Shown here: positions 26,113-34,153 of the stretch, one piece after another | Position numbering within the stretch: position 1 is the first letter of the stretch | Layout: each line of letters starts with the position of its first letter | Assembly: GCF_051900415.1 (NCBI RefSeq) | Contig: NZ_JBHZGL010000004.1 | Coordinates: forward strand, 1-64,000 | From: Frateuria_A sp051900415 | Lineage (GTDB): Bacteria; Pseudomonadota; Gammaproteobacteria; Xanthomonadales; Rhodanobacteraceae | Reading direction: 5' to 3' | DNA length: 64,000 bases | Program-made: the position numbers and the translations under genes | The notes under the pieces: generated by a model | Told to the model about the DNA's origin: nothing | Databases searched by the model: none | Seen by the model: only the letters and a program-made list of their open reading frames with translations

Positions 26113-26604
26113 ATGCAACGCGTTGTTGTTCTTTCGATCGCCTCGCTGCTCGCCGGCTCCTGCGCCGGACCGGCCAGCTCGCTCGCGGCGGGCCTGTGCC
26201 GCGTCGGCGAAACCACCTATTTCAGCTGCCCGACCGCGCGACACAAGACGATCAGCCTGTGCGGAAGCCTGCCCGCGGTGCAGTACCGCTACGGCAAGCC
26301 GGACAAGCTGGAACTGGCCTTTCCGGACGATGCCTCGCAAGGCGCGCAACAGCTGGGCTACGCGCACTACACGCGCTACCAGACCGAGCGCAGCGAAGTC
26401 GGCTTCAGCCGCGGCGGGGTCGACTACGCCGTGTTCGACTACACCGAAGACGGCCACCGCAGCGCCGGCGTGCGCGTGACCACCGCCGACGGTACCGATC
26501 ACGAAGTGCCCTGCGACGGGCCGGTCGAGGGCCGCCTGGATGCGCTCGGCAAGAGCCTGCGCTGCGATGCGGACAACGCGCTCAACGGTGGCGACTGCCC
26601 CTGA
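26113..26604 (+). CDS. secreted/lipidated protein, likely immunity protein of the lost muramidase
   Basis: A 163-residue protein with an N-terminal signal (VVVLSIASLLAGSCAG; the Cys near 17 could be lipidated). The mature part contains paired Cys residues (CRVGETTYFSC, TISLCGS) and a beta-rich sequence (GVDYAVFDYTEDGHRSAGVR). It starts 29 bp after the muramidase remnant, on the same strand. Periplasmic location and position suggest it protects against a cell-wall-degrading effector. I do not recognise a named family. The reading frame is intact although its presumed effector is truncated. Confidence 0.75.
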   Translation: MQRVVVLSIASLLAGSCAGPASSLAAGLCRVGETTYFSCPTARHKTISLCGSLPAVQYRYGKPDKLELAFPDDASQGAQQLGYAHYTRYQTERSEVGFSRGGVDYAVFDYTEDGHRSAGVRVTTADGTDHEVPCDGPVEGRLDALGKSLRCDADNALNGGDCP

Positions 26605-26759
26605 GCGCGCGGCCAGCCCGTTCGCGGGGGGCGCCACCTGTCCACCCTCACGGTGCAGTCCTTGGGCCAGGGAGCGCCCGCCTGAAGAGGTCGCCGCGAT
26701 ATCGCCCCGCAGCTGGGCCGAAAGCGTGGACGACACTGCTCGCACGGCCGCGGCGTCCA

Positions 26760-27047
26760 TCAAGCGATCAAAACCTTGAAGCAGCCGAGCACTATCGTGC
26801 CGCCGTGCGCGCAGCTGTCCCCCATGCGCGCGGCCGGCTGGCCGCCGATCAGCACCTTGGGCGAGCCCAGGACGATGCTGTCGGGCGGGCCCACGCAGGT
26901 TGCCATGTCGCCCATGCGAGCCGCAGGCAAGCCGCCGATCAGCACCGTGGGGGCGCCGGGCGCGGCGATCGGGCCGCCCACGTGGGGCACCACGCCGGTG
27001 ACCATCGGGCAGACATGCATGTCGGTGAGGCGGGCGGCGGGCTGCAT
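26760..27047 (-). CDS. PAAR-domain spike-tip protein
   Basis: A 95-residue PAAR protein, standard size for the stand-alone form. It starts MQPAARLTDMHVCPMV and has two PAAR repeats (GGLPAARMGDMATCVGPPD and GGQPAARMGDSCAHGG) with the expected His/Cys zinc ligands. It caps the VgrG trimer and may carry cargo. An upstream in-frame start at 27119 exists, but the ATG at 27047 matches the family N-terminus. The gene upstream on the same strand encodes an uncharacterised 337-residue protein, and vgrG lies 1.1 kb downstream. Confidence 0.95.
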   Translation of the reverse strand: MQPAARLTDMHVCPMVTGVVPHVGGPIAAPGAPTVLIGGLPAARMGDMATCVGPPDSIVLGSPKVLIGGQPAARMGDSCAHGGTIVLGCFKVLIA

Positions 27048-27286
27048 GCAATTCCTCGGCTGAAGGTGACCGGCCCGATCATGCGGCGACGCGCCGCGCC
27101 GGCTGCCGATAGCTTCCATCGGCAGTCCGGACCCACAGGGAACGGCTTCCAGCCTGGATTTCGTGCCGCCGTCGACGCCGGCGGGCTCCCCCTGGTGGCG
27201 GCACGCCGGCCGGGCCGGCCAGCGTTGCCTATAGGTGAATCCGTAAAAACGCGGCGAATCTGGTCACGCCCTCTTCACGCCGGGGT

Positions 27287-28300
27287 TCAGGCCAGCCCGA
27301 CCTGCTTGAGCGCCTTGCTCTTGACGCCCGCGAAGAACCCCTTCTTCGAATGCGTGCCCTTGTTGCTGCTGAGCCCCTCAAGCTGAAGGCGCGAGCCCTG
27401 GATGTTCTTGCTGGCGATCTTGAGCATTGGGTCCATCTGCTTCTTCTTCATCTGCTCGACCCGGTCCATCCACCCCGGCAGGCCGATATCCGCCACGAAC
27501 ATGTTTGCCACCGAGGAGGTATCGGCGCAGGTGAGCAGGTAGCAACCCAGCACCGGGCATTCGTTGAACACCGTCAGGTCGAGGCTGTTAGGCGTGGCCA
27601 GGCGCTTGTTGCCTGCACGCATGTCCTTGATGTCCAAACCAAGCGAGAACAACTGCAGGCCCAGGCTGGCGAGCGCGTTGGCCGCGCCGATACCGGCGGT
27701 GGTGGCGGTGCCGAAGTCGGCGAACAGGCCTGCGATCTTGGCGCCGGTGGCCACGCTTTGCTGCCCCAGCTTGACCGAGTGCCGCGCCAGGTCGCGCTTG
27801 ATGATGACCTGGATGGCCTCCGCCGCCGCATAAGGATCGCCGGGACGGAAACCCTGCTTGTAGTCCGCACTCTTGTAGAGGTTGTAACCGTCCTGGGCGA
27901 CGGCCTTGCCTGCCTTGACCAGTTTCACGCCACTGGTGACCACGCCCAGGAACGGCGTGATCTCGGCGATCAGTTCGGACAGGACATCGCCGGATACTGC
28001 CTCGATGACGTCCTCGATGCCGGAGACATCCGCGCATTCGACGATGAAGTCGCTGACGGCCTCTTTCATGCCCGGCAGACTGGCCAGCTTGCCGGCGGCC
28101 TTGCCGCCCTTGACCAGTTTCTCGGTCGAGGACACGACCTTCTTGCCGCTGGACAGCAGTTGCTTGGCCGACGAGAGCCGGCTGGTCATGCCGAACTTCA
28201 ATTGGGTGCCGGCGAACATGTTCACCAGCAGCGTGCGGCGCGCCTTGGCCAATTCGCCCAGCGCCCGGAATTCCTCGATGCTCAAAGTCGTGGTCGGCAT
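27287..28300 (-). CDS. uncharacterised 337-residue protein, candidate T6SS effector or adaptor
   Basis: I do not recognise this protein. No signal peptide. The N-terminus is helical (LSIEEFRALGELAKARRTLL), residues about 30-75 are rich in Lys, Ser and Gly, and residues about 185-235 contain hydrophobic helices (GLFADFGTATTAGIGAANAL, ASLGLQLFSLGLDI) that could insert into membranes. Three Cys lie in CPVLGCYLLTC near 255. The C-terminus is basic. It sits in the effector island directly upstream of the PAAR gene. A pore-forming or membrane-targeting effector delivered with PAAR is possible, but an adaptor role is equally open. The ATG at 28300 is used; further upstream the frame is open but lacks coding character. 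Confidence 0.7.
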   Translation of the reverse strand: MPTTTLSIEEFRALGELAKARRTLLVNMFAGTQLKFGMTSRLSSAKQLLSSGKKVVSSTEKLVKGGKAAGKLASLPGMKEAVSDFIVECADVSGIEDVIEAVSGDVLSELIAEITPFLGVVTSGVKLVKAGKAVAQDGYNLYKSADYKQGFRPGDPYAAAEAIQVIIKRDLARHSVKLGQQSVATGAKIAGLFADFGTATTAGIGAANALASLGLQLFSLGLDIKDMRAGNKRLATPNSLDLTVFNECPVLGCYLLTCADTSSVANMFVADIGLPGWMDRVEQMKKKQMDPMLKIASKNIQGSRLQLEGLSSNKGTHSKKGFFAGVKSKALKQVGLA

Positions 28301-28550
28301 AGGTGGTTCCCGCTGTGTTGATGCGTTTCGGTCACCGCTTGCGAGCGGGCCGTTCTGTGCGGCCGGTGCCATGGACTGCGCGGTTGCCCGCACCCGGCCC
28401 GCCGTTACTTGTAGAACCTCGCCGCGAACGAACCGGACAGATAACCGGCAATACAGTTGCGCACGTTGTCGCGAGTGGACTGTGTGGCGCATTGCGCACG
28501 CAAGGCCGTGTGTGGCCGTGGCGAACAGGGGACCGGCCGTGGGGATCTCA

Positions 28551-28925
28551 TTACCCGTCCTGCGCCTTGTGCAGGCTGTCCGGGCCGCTGATCCACGTCG
28601 ACGTCCGCTGTTTCAGATCCACCGCATATCTACCGCCGGTTTCGCTATGAACCTCGATCGATCCGCCACCGGGCAGCAGCCGCATGCTCTTGAAATAGCG
28701 CCCTGGCGTGCTCACGCCGGCGGCATCCTGGTCCGGCACGTCATAGACCTTGAGCGCCCACAAGTGGTCTCCGGTCGCCTGATCGACAGCTACCAGATAA
28801 CCGCCGGACTGGGTGCCGCCATGTCGATAACCGTGCATGTCCTGTTCGTAGCGCACACCGTCGTGGACGATCGGCTCGACCAGCGGAGGCGAAGGACGGC
28901 TGGAGCTGGGTTTGTCATGGTTCAC
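28551..28925 (-). CDS. small uncharacterised protein, possible immunity protein
   Basis: A 124-residue soluble protein without signal sequence. The start is GTG at 28925, chosen because GGGAAGG lies 8 nt upstream; an upstream in-frame ATG (29030) has no such site. The C-terminal 90 residues look like a compact beta domain (GGYLVAVDQATGDHLWALKV, GGGSIEVHSETGGRYAVDL). It follows the nuclease gene by 178 bp on the same strand, so it is a candidate cytoplasmic immunity protein for that nuclease, or for the next gene. No family recognised. Confidence 0.65.
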   Translation of the reverse strand: MNHDKPSSSRPSPPLVEPIVHDGVRYEQDMHGYRHGGTQSGGYLVAVDQATGDHLWALKVYDVPDQDAAGVSTPGRYFKSMRLLPGGGSIEVHSETGGRYAVDLKQRTSTWISGPDSLHKAQDG

Positions 28926-29036
28926 GGCTGGGCCTTCCCGGTTTGTGGTGCGTCGGTGGTTATCGTGCCTGGGTACCGATATCCCAGTAGTTGAACGTTC
29001 GTGCGGGCGCGCGCCCTCCTCTGCTGCCACGAAGCG

Positions 29037-29055
29037 TCGCGCGTGAAACGCGCGA
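29037..29055 (-). terminator. hairpin downstream of the nuclease gene
   Basis: TCGCGCGT, loop GAA, ACGCGCGA form a perfect 8-bp stem 49-67 bp beyond the nuclease stop codon. No U tract follows, so it may stabilise an RNA end rather than terminate. Confidence 0.4.
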
Positions 29056-29103
29056 TAGCTTTCGGGTACGAACCGGGTGTTTCCTTTCCTCAGCCGAAAG
29101 GAT

Positions 29104-30069
29104 CTAAACGTTGTTGTTCTTCGAACCGTTGAACTTCCGACTGGTCACCTGGGCATTGCTGAAGGCGTTGTAGCCACCCCGACTCATCGGGACGATATGA
29201 TCGATCTCGACGCCCGAATCCGACCCCAGGTCGAGCAGCGCCGTTTTCACCGGATCGTCGGCCTCGTCGCTCCAGCACTCGCCCAGCCGCGCCCCTTGCT
29301 GCGAATAGCGATTGCCCAGCGCAACCAGGCTGCGTTGCGCCTTGGAAAATTTCTGGAATCGACCGACCTGGCCGATGCCGTCCAAGGGGACGGAATCGTT
29401 CGGATTGAACATGAGGTAGTCCAGGAATGCATAGGGCCTGCGTTCCTTCGGCGGCAACCCCGCGCTGTTGACGTTCTCCACTTGCTCCAAGCACCACCCT
29501 TGCGCCACCTTGGACCGAGCCTGTTCGAAGGCCGCTTGCATGTGCGCATCGATCGCGATCCGCGTCACCACCGGCACGTCCTGCCGGATGCCGGTCGAAT
29601 AGACGGTATGGCCGTCGAAGGTACCGTCGTCGCGGATCGCCATGTCGCGCAGCATCTGCACGTTTATCTGCGTCGGCATCCGCGGCTCGTCTGCGTCGCC
29701 GTAAGCCAGGCTGATGCACAAGCCGTGGCCGCTTCCGGGGCTGTAACGGGTCTCCACCTGACGCTCCAGCTCGCGAAAATCACGGCGGTTGACGTGTGCA
29801 AACATGGGAACGACGTTTTCCGACTCGTTGACCCCGCCCAGCCTCAAGCCGAAGATGTGGCCCGCCTCGGTATTGAAGAGGCGCCCTTCGTATTGGTCAG
29901 CCTGGAAGTTGTAGGCCAATGGCTGCGCGTTCGCCGCGCTGCGCTTCTTGCCGGTCAGGTGGATCAAGCCCAGCACCTTGGCCGGCCGCAACCGGAAACG
30001 CCCCGCCTGCTGGAACTGTTCCCGCTGAATCATCAATCGCTTCTTCGACCAGTCGTCCCAACCCCACAT
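29104..30069 (-). CDS. putative T6SS nuclease effector with NUC-like and HNH motifs
   Basis: A 321-residue protein without signal peptide. The C-terminal 40 residues are a clear HNH-type motif: VEIDHIVPMSRGGYNAFSNA, then NGSKNNN at the end. Residues about 65-105 hold a second nuclease-like pattern, EAGHIFGLRLGGVNESENVV followed by VNRRDFRELE, resembling DNA/RNA non-specific endonuclease toxins of polymorphic toxin systems. Start ATG has AGGAG 8 nt upstream. It lies in the effector island between tse2/tsi2 and PAAR. A DNA-degrading T6SS effector is the most likely role; a restriction-like or phage-defence HNH protein is the alternative. Which downstream gene gives immunity is unresolved. Confidence 0.75.
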   Translation of the reverse strand: MWGWDDWSKKRLMIQREQFQQAGRFRLRPAKVLGLIHLTGKKRSAANAQPLAYNFQADQYEGRLFNTEAGHIFGLRLGGVNESENVVPMFAHVNRRDFRELERQVETRYSPGSGHGLCISLAYGDADEPRMPTQINVQMLRDMAIRDDGTFDGHTVYSTGIRQDVPVVTRIAIDAHMQAAFEQARSKVAQGWCLEQVENVNSAGLPPKERRPYAFLDYLMFNPNDSVPLDGIGQVGRFQKFSKAQRSLVALGNRYSQQGARLGECWSDEADDPVKTALLDLGSDSGVEIDHIVPMSRGGYNAFSNAQVTSRKFNGSKNNNV

Positions 30070-30304
30070 CGCTTTCTCCTAACGCAGTTGAAGTGGACCG
30101 TGCCCGATCGGCCCACGAAGATCCGAAGCGGGCGGCGCGGCACCGCAGGCCAATGGCCAAGACCCCGAAATGCCGTGATCCGTACGTCTGCATGTCGTCG
30201 GGATATCGCTATCCCGACCAACAGCAAGGGCAACGGGCCGCGTCCCAACGCAGAGACCACAGGCGCGTCGCAACCGCCGCCTGCCATCGCTGCCACCAAA
30301 GATT

Positions 30305-30517
30305 TCAGATCTCCGTGCCGTTGGTCGGCTCCACGGCTTTGCGCTGGATGGCTCCCACACGCACAGTGGCAGCCAGCCCCGCATTGCCGCCCACTTCGGC
30401 CAGCTTTGCATCCACGATGAATGCCTTTTCCTGCGCGTCGGAATATTTCTTGATGTAGCGGTAGTACGTATTGGCCCCCGCGTTGATCACCAGATAACAA
30501 TTGCCGTGTCCAGGCAT
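30305..30517 (-). CDS. 70-residue uncharacterised protein in the effector island
   Basis: The start is well supported: AAGGGGAG stands 5 nt before the ATG at 30517. The sequence (CYLVINAGANTYYRYIKKYS) has no signal peptide or membrane helix and no family I recognise. It sits 60 bp after tsi2 and 235 bp before the nuclease gene. It could be an immunity or accessory protein for the nuclease or a remnant of a longer gene. Confidence 0.55.
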   Translation of the reverse strand: MPGHGNCYLVINAGANTYYRYIKKYSDAQEKAFIVDAKLAEVGGNAGLAATVRVGAIQRKAVEPTNGTEI

Positions 30518-30577
30518 GACGCTCCCCTTCTAGTGGTTGAGTGTTGGATATCGGAAGTAATAAGCGGATCCCATGAG

Positions 30578-30820
30578 CTATCCGGCCAACAGGTCGTCGA
30601 CGGAAGGGCTATCGGGATGTTGCTTCCTTGCCACTTCGTAAACGGTGCCCAGTTCGCTCAAGGCGCGCGACAGGTCCAGCGCGTACTGGCCGTAGTACTC
30701 GGCATCCTCGTCAGTGATCTGGTCGTCGCATGCACGCTGCTCGTGCCACGCCGCGTCGCGTTGCATGGCCTTGATGGCGAGCATGAGCGTCTGTATCGAT
30801 ATATCCATGGACGTTCTCAT
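30578..30820 (-). CDS. tsi2: Tsi2-like immunity protein
   Basis: An 80-residue acidic helical protein. From residue 5, MDISIQTLMLAIKAMQRDAA matches the start of Pseudomonas aeruginosa Tsi2 as I remember it (QTLMVAIQ), and the ending (SVDDLLAG) parallels its PYDRLIE end. Tsi2 binds and neutralises cytoplasmic Tse2. The ATG at 30820 overlaps the tse2 stop as ATGA; an internal ATG at 30808 gives the Tsi2-length product and may be the true start. The toxin-then-antidote order is the same as in P. aeruginosa. Confidence 0.85.
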   Translation of the reverse strand: MRTSMDISIQTLMLAIKAMQRDAAWHEQRACDDQITDEDAEYYGQYALDLSRALSELGTVYEVARKQHPDSPSVDDLLAG

Positions 30821-31281
30821 TCCTGCTGCAGGTTTTTGGCCAGGGCGTTGAGCCAGATCTGGAACAGCTCCAGCGGCATGTCGTCCTTGGGCGCCAGAGT
30901 GAAGTGGTTGGCGCGGTCGCTGAAGTCCGAGTCCTGAGTGACCGCGATCGCTTCCGGGATGGCAGTTCCCTTGGGCAGCCTGTACCAGCGGAATCCACCC
31001 AGCGCCGTGGTCCGGTCGAATGTCGAAACGCCGCGATAATCACCGGACACGCAACGGCACCCGATGACGATCTGCCTTCCGTCCCGCTCGACGATCTTTA
31101 CGTCGGGCAACCGCTCGGAGCCGTCCCTCCGGCGAAAGCCCGGGTTGGGATGGAGCACGGGCCTGCCCTGGCGCGCCTCGTTCTTGCTCTGTCCACGATA
31201 GAGATCGCGCGGAGTCGTATCGTCGAAGTAGTACTTCGAACGCCCGGCGTCGCGATAGATGTTTTTCAACGCGTCGGTCAC
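30817..31281 (-). CDS. tse2: Tse2-like ADP-ribosyltransferase-fold toxin
   Basis: A 154-residue cytoplasmic toxin candidate. The C-terminal 90 residues align by eye with P. aeruginosa Tse2: GVSTFDRTTALGGFRWYRLP, PKGTAIPEAIAVTQDSDF and NHFTLAPKDDMPLELF correspond to SVFDR, PDGTDIPPDLKVKQDS and THYTIMPAKPM in Tse2 (recalled). The N-terminal DLYRG corresponds to TLYRA, with the Arg typical of ADP-ribosyltransferases. Tse2 is a T6SS effector that arrests growth of recipient cells. Unusually, the gene lies directly behind clpV (8-bp gap), inside the core operon, and overlaps tsi2. Confidence 0.85.
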   Translation of the reverse strand: MTDALKNIYRDAGRSKYYFDDTTPRDLYRGQSKNEARQGRPVLHPNPGFRRRDGSERLPDVKIVERDGRQIVIGCRCVSGDYRGVSTFDRTTALGGFRWYRLPKGTAIPEAIAVTQDSDFSDRANHFTLAPKDDMPLELFQIWLNALAKNLQQE

Positions 31282-31289
31282 GACGGGGC

Positions 31290-34025
31290 TCAGTCGAATG
31301 CGTACGAGAAGTCACCGTTGTCCACGCCAACCCTGGCGCCCTGGACCGGCCTGCCATCGATCATCCGGTTGAGGAACTCGCGGCTGATGTCCGGCAGCAT
31401 GGTATTGGTCAGGATGGCGTCGATCATGCGGCCGCCCGATTCGCTCTCGGTGCAGCGGCTGACCACGAGCTTCACCACGTCCTGGTCGTACTCGAACGGG
31501 ATGCGGTAGCGCGCCTCGATGCGCTTCTTGATGCGATTGAGCTGCAGCTTGACGATCTCGCCCAGCATCGCCTCGCTGAGCGGGAAATACGGGATGGTGA
31601 CCAGGCGGCCGAGCAGCGCCGGCGGGAACACCTTCAGCAGCGGCTCGCGCAGCGCCTTGGCCATGCCTTCGGGCTCGGGCATCAGTTCGGGGTCGGCGCA
31701 CAGGCTGGCAATGAGGTCGGTGCCGGCGTTGGTGGTGAGCAGGATCAGGGTGTTCTTGAAGTCGATCTGGCGGCCTTCGCCGTCTTCCATGACGCCCTTG
31801 TCGAACACCTGGAAGAAGATCTCGTGGACGTCCGGGTGCGCCTTCTCCACCTCGTCCAGCAGCACCACCGAGTACGGCTTGCGACGAACCGCCTCGGTCA
31901 GCACGCCACCTTCGCCGTAGCCGACATAGCCCGGGGGCGCACCCTTGAGCGTAGAGACGGTATGCGCCTCCTGGAACTCGCTCATGTTGATGGTGATCAG
32001 GTTCTGCTCGCCGCCGTAAAGCGCTTCGGCCAGCGCCAGCGCGGTCTCGGTCTTGCCCACGCCGGAGGTGCCGGCGAGCATGAACACGCCGATCGGCTTG
32101 TTGGGGTTATCCAGACCGGCGCGGCTGGTCTGGATGCGCTTGGCGATCATCTCCATCGCATGGTCCTGGCCGATCACGCGCTTGCCCATCAGGCCGGCCA
32201 GGTTCATCACGGTTTCGAGTTCGCTCTTGACCATGCGGCCGACCGGGATACCGGTCCAGTCGGAAACCACCGAACCGACGGCCACGTAGTCGACAGTCGG
32301 AAGGATCAAGGGGCTTTCGCCCTGCAGCTCGGACAGCTGCACCTGCAGGCCTTTGAGCTCTTCCAGCGCGGCAGCGCGTTCGGCGTCGGTCAGCACGGCG
32401 CTGGCCACGGCGACCTCGCCGGCTTCGGCGTTGGCGGCCTGCTCCAGTGCGCTCCCGGTACCCTCGACGGGTGCGGTGTCGCCACGCAGGCGTGCGCGGA
32501 TGGCGAGGATCTTTTCGACCAGGCCCTTCTCGACCTGCCAGTTGACCTCCAGCGTTTCCAGGCGCGCCTTCGCCTCGGCCAGCTTTTCGCCGGCGGCGGC
32601 CTCGCGTTCGGCCACATCCACGCCGATGGTCTTCTCGCGGGCGATGATGGCCAGCTCGGTTTCCAGCGCCTGGATGCGCTTGCGGGTGTCGTCCACTTCC
32701 GGCGGCACGGCGTGCTGGCTGATCGCCACGCGGGCGCAGGCCGTGTCGAGCAGGCTGACGGCCTTGTCCGGCAACTGGCGCGCGGGGATGTAGCGGTGCG
32801 AGAGCTTGACCGCCGCCTCCAGCGCCTCGTCCAGAATCTGCACGCGGTGGTGCTTCTCCATCACGCTGGCGACGCCGCGCATCATCAGGATGCCCTTCTC
32901 CTCGCTCGGCTCGTCGACCTGCACGGTCTGGAAGCGCCGGGTCAGCGCGGGGTCCTTCTCGATGTGCTTCTTGTACTCGGCCCAGGTGGTGGCGCCGACC
33001 GTGCGCAGGTTGCCGCGCGCCAGCGCCGGCTTGAGCAGGTTGGCTGCGTCGCCGGTACCGGCCGCGCCACCGGCGCCGACCAGGGTGTGCGCCTCGTCGA
33101 TGAACAGGATGATCGGCTTCGGCGATGACTGCACTTCCTCGATCACCTGGCGCAGGCGGTTCTCGAACTCGCCCTTCATGCTGGCGCCGGCCTGCAACAG
33201 ACCTACGTCCAACGTGCGCAGCTCGACATCCTTGAGCTGCGGCGGCACGTCGCCCTGTGCGATGCGCAGCGCGAAGCCTTCGACCACCGCGGTCTTGCCG
33301 ACCCCCGCCTCGCCAACCAGCATCGGGTTGTTCTGCCGGCGGCGCATCAGGATGTCGACAACCTGCCGGATTTCCTCGTCGCGCCCGACGATCGGGTCGA
33401 TCTTGCCGCTACGCGCCTGCTCGGTGAGGTCGACGGTGAACTGCTTGAGCGCCTCCTGCTTGCCCATCTGCGCCGGACCCATCGCGCCGCTGGCCTCGCC
33501 AGGCACCGCGCCGCCCATCTGGAACCCGTCGCTGGCGCCCTGTCCGTCCTCGGGCGAGCCGGCCACCACTTCGGCGAACTTCTCCACCAGCGATTCGGGC
33601 TTGATCTTGTCGAACTCCGGCGAGATGGCGACCAGCGCGTTGCGCAGGTGACGCGTGCGCACCACGCCGACCATCAGATAGCCGGTGCGCACCTGCGCCT
33701 CGCCGAACATCAGCGTGGCGAACACCCAGCCGCGCTCGACCGCTTCCTCGACGTTGGAGGACAGGTCGGTGATGGTGGTCGAGCCGCGCGGCAACTTGTC
33801 CAGCGCGTCGGTGACGTCGCGCGCGAGGTTGGACGGATTGATGTTGAACTGCTTGACGATGCGGTGCAGGTCCGAGTCCTGCAGCTGCAGGATCTGGTGG
33901 ATCCAGTGCACCAGCTCCACGTAGGGGTTGCCGCGCAGCTTGCAGAACACGGTCGCGCTTTCGATGCCCCGGTAGGCGAGCTTGTTGAGTTTCCCGAACA
34001 GGGCGCTGCGACTGATCTCGGCCAT
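31290..34025 (-). CDS. clpV: ClpV (TssH) T6SS sheath-recycling AAA+ ATPase
   Basis: This 911-residue protein disassembles contracted TssBC sheaths. It has the ClpV N-domain (about 1-160), a first AAA+ module (GEAGVGKTA; LFIDEAHTLVGAGG), a middle coiled-coil, and a second AAA+ module (GTSGVGKTETALALAEALYG; VVLLDEVEKAHPDVHEI). The start is ATG 34025 (MAEISRSALFGKLNKLAYRG), matching the family; the frame is open upstream. A 128-bp gap with a hairpin separates it from the upstream Tsi2-like gene. Confidence 0.97.
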   Translation of the reverse strand: MAEISRSALFGKLNKLAYRGIESATVFCKLRGNPYVELVHWIHQILQLQDSDLHRIVKQFNINPSNLARDVTDALDKLPRGSTTITDLSSNVEEAVERGWVFATLMFGEAQVRTGYLMVGVVRTRHLRNALVAISPEFDKIKPESLVEKFAEVVAGSPEDGQGASDGFQMGGAVPGEASGAMGPAQMGKQEALKQFTVDLTEQARSGKIDPIVGRDEEIRQVVDILMRRRQNNPMLVGEAGVGKTAVVEGFALRIAQGDVPPQLKDVELRTLDVGLLQAGASMKGEFENRLRQVIEEVQSSPKPIILFIDEAHTLVGAGGAAGTGDAANLLKPALARGNLRTVGATTWAEYKKHIEKDPALTRRFQTVQVDEPSEEKGILMMRGVASVMEKHHRVQILDEALEAAVKLSHRYIPARQLPDKAVSLLDTACARVAISQHAVPPEVDDTRKRIQALETELAIIAREKTIGVDVAEREAAAGEKLAEAKARLETLEVNWQVEKGLVEKILAIRARLRGDTAPVEGTGSALEQAANAEAGEVAVASAVLTDAERAAALEELKGLQVQLSELQGESPLILPTVDYVAVGSVVSDWTGIPVGRMVKSELETVMNLAGLMGKRVIGQDHAMEMIAKRIQTSRAGLDNPNKPIGVFMLAGTSGVGKTETALALAEALYGGEQNLITINMSEFQEAHTVSTLKGAPPGYVGYGEGGVLTEAVRRKPYSVVLLDEVEKAHPDVHEIFFQVFDKGVMEDGEGRQIDFKNTLILLTTNAGTDLIASLCADPELMPEPEGMAKALREPLLKVFPPALLGRLVTIPYFPLSEAMLGEIVKLQLNRIKKRIEARYRIPFEYDQDVVKLVVSRCTESESGGRMIDAILTNTMLPDISREFLNRMIDGRPVQGARVGVDNGDFSYAFD

Positions 34026-34092
34026 GACACGTTTTCCTTGTTCCAGTGGTCTCTTCGCTGCGCGAAAAAGAACGTGAGAGTTGTAGCTTTTG

Positions 34093-34111
34093 CCTCGCCG
34101 CACCGGCGAGG
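34093..34111 (-). terminator. hairpin between the Tsi2-like gene and clpV
   Basis: CCTCGCCG, loop CAC, CGGCGAGG is a perfect 8-bp stem in the 128-bp gap upstream of clpV. On the minus strand it is not followed by a U tract, so it may be an mRNA-processing or attenuating structure rather than a full terminator. Confidence 0.4.
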
Positions 34112-34153
34112 GCTATCTGCCAATGTGTGGCGGTATGGCGTCAAACTTTCCGG

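Noticed and set aside
26059..27051. A 330-codon minus-strand frame covering PAAR and the immunity gene
   Set aside because: Out of frame with the PAAR motifs and antisense to the exported protein; no domain visible.
30033..30500. Two overlapping minus-strand frames of 110-155 codons over the 70-residue gene
   Set aside because: They lack ribosome-binding sites and show no protein-like pattern. The 70-residue frame has a good one.
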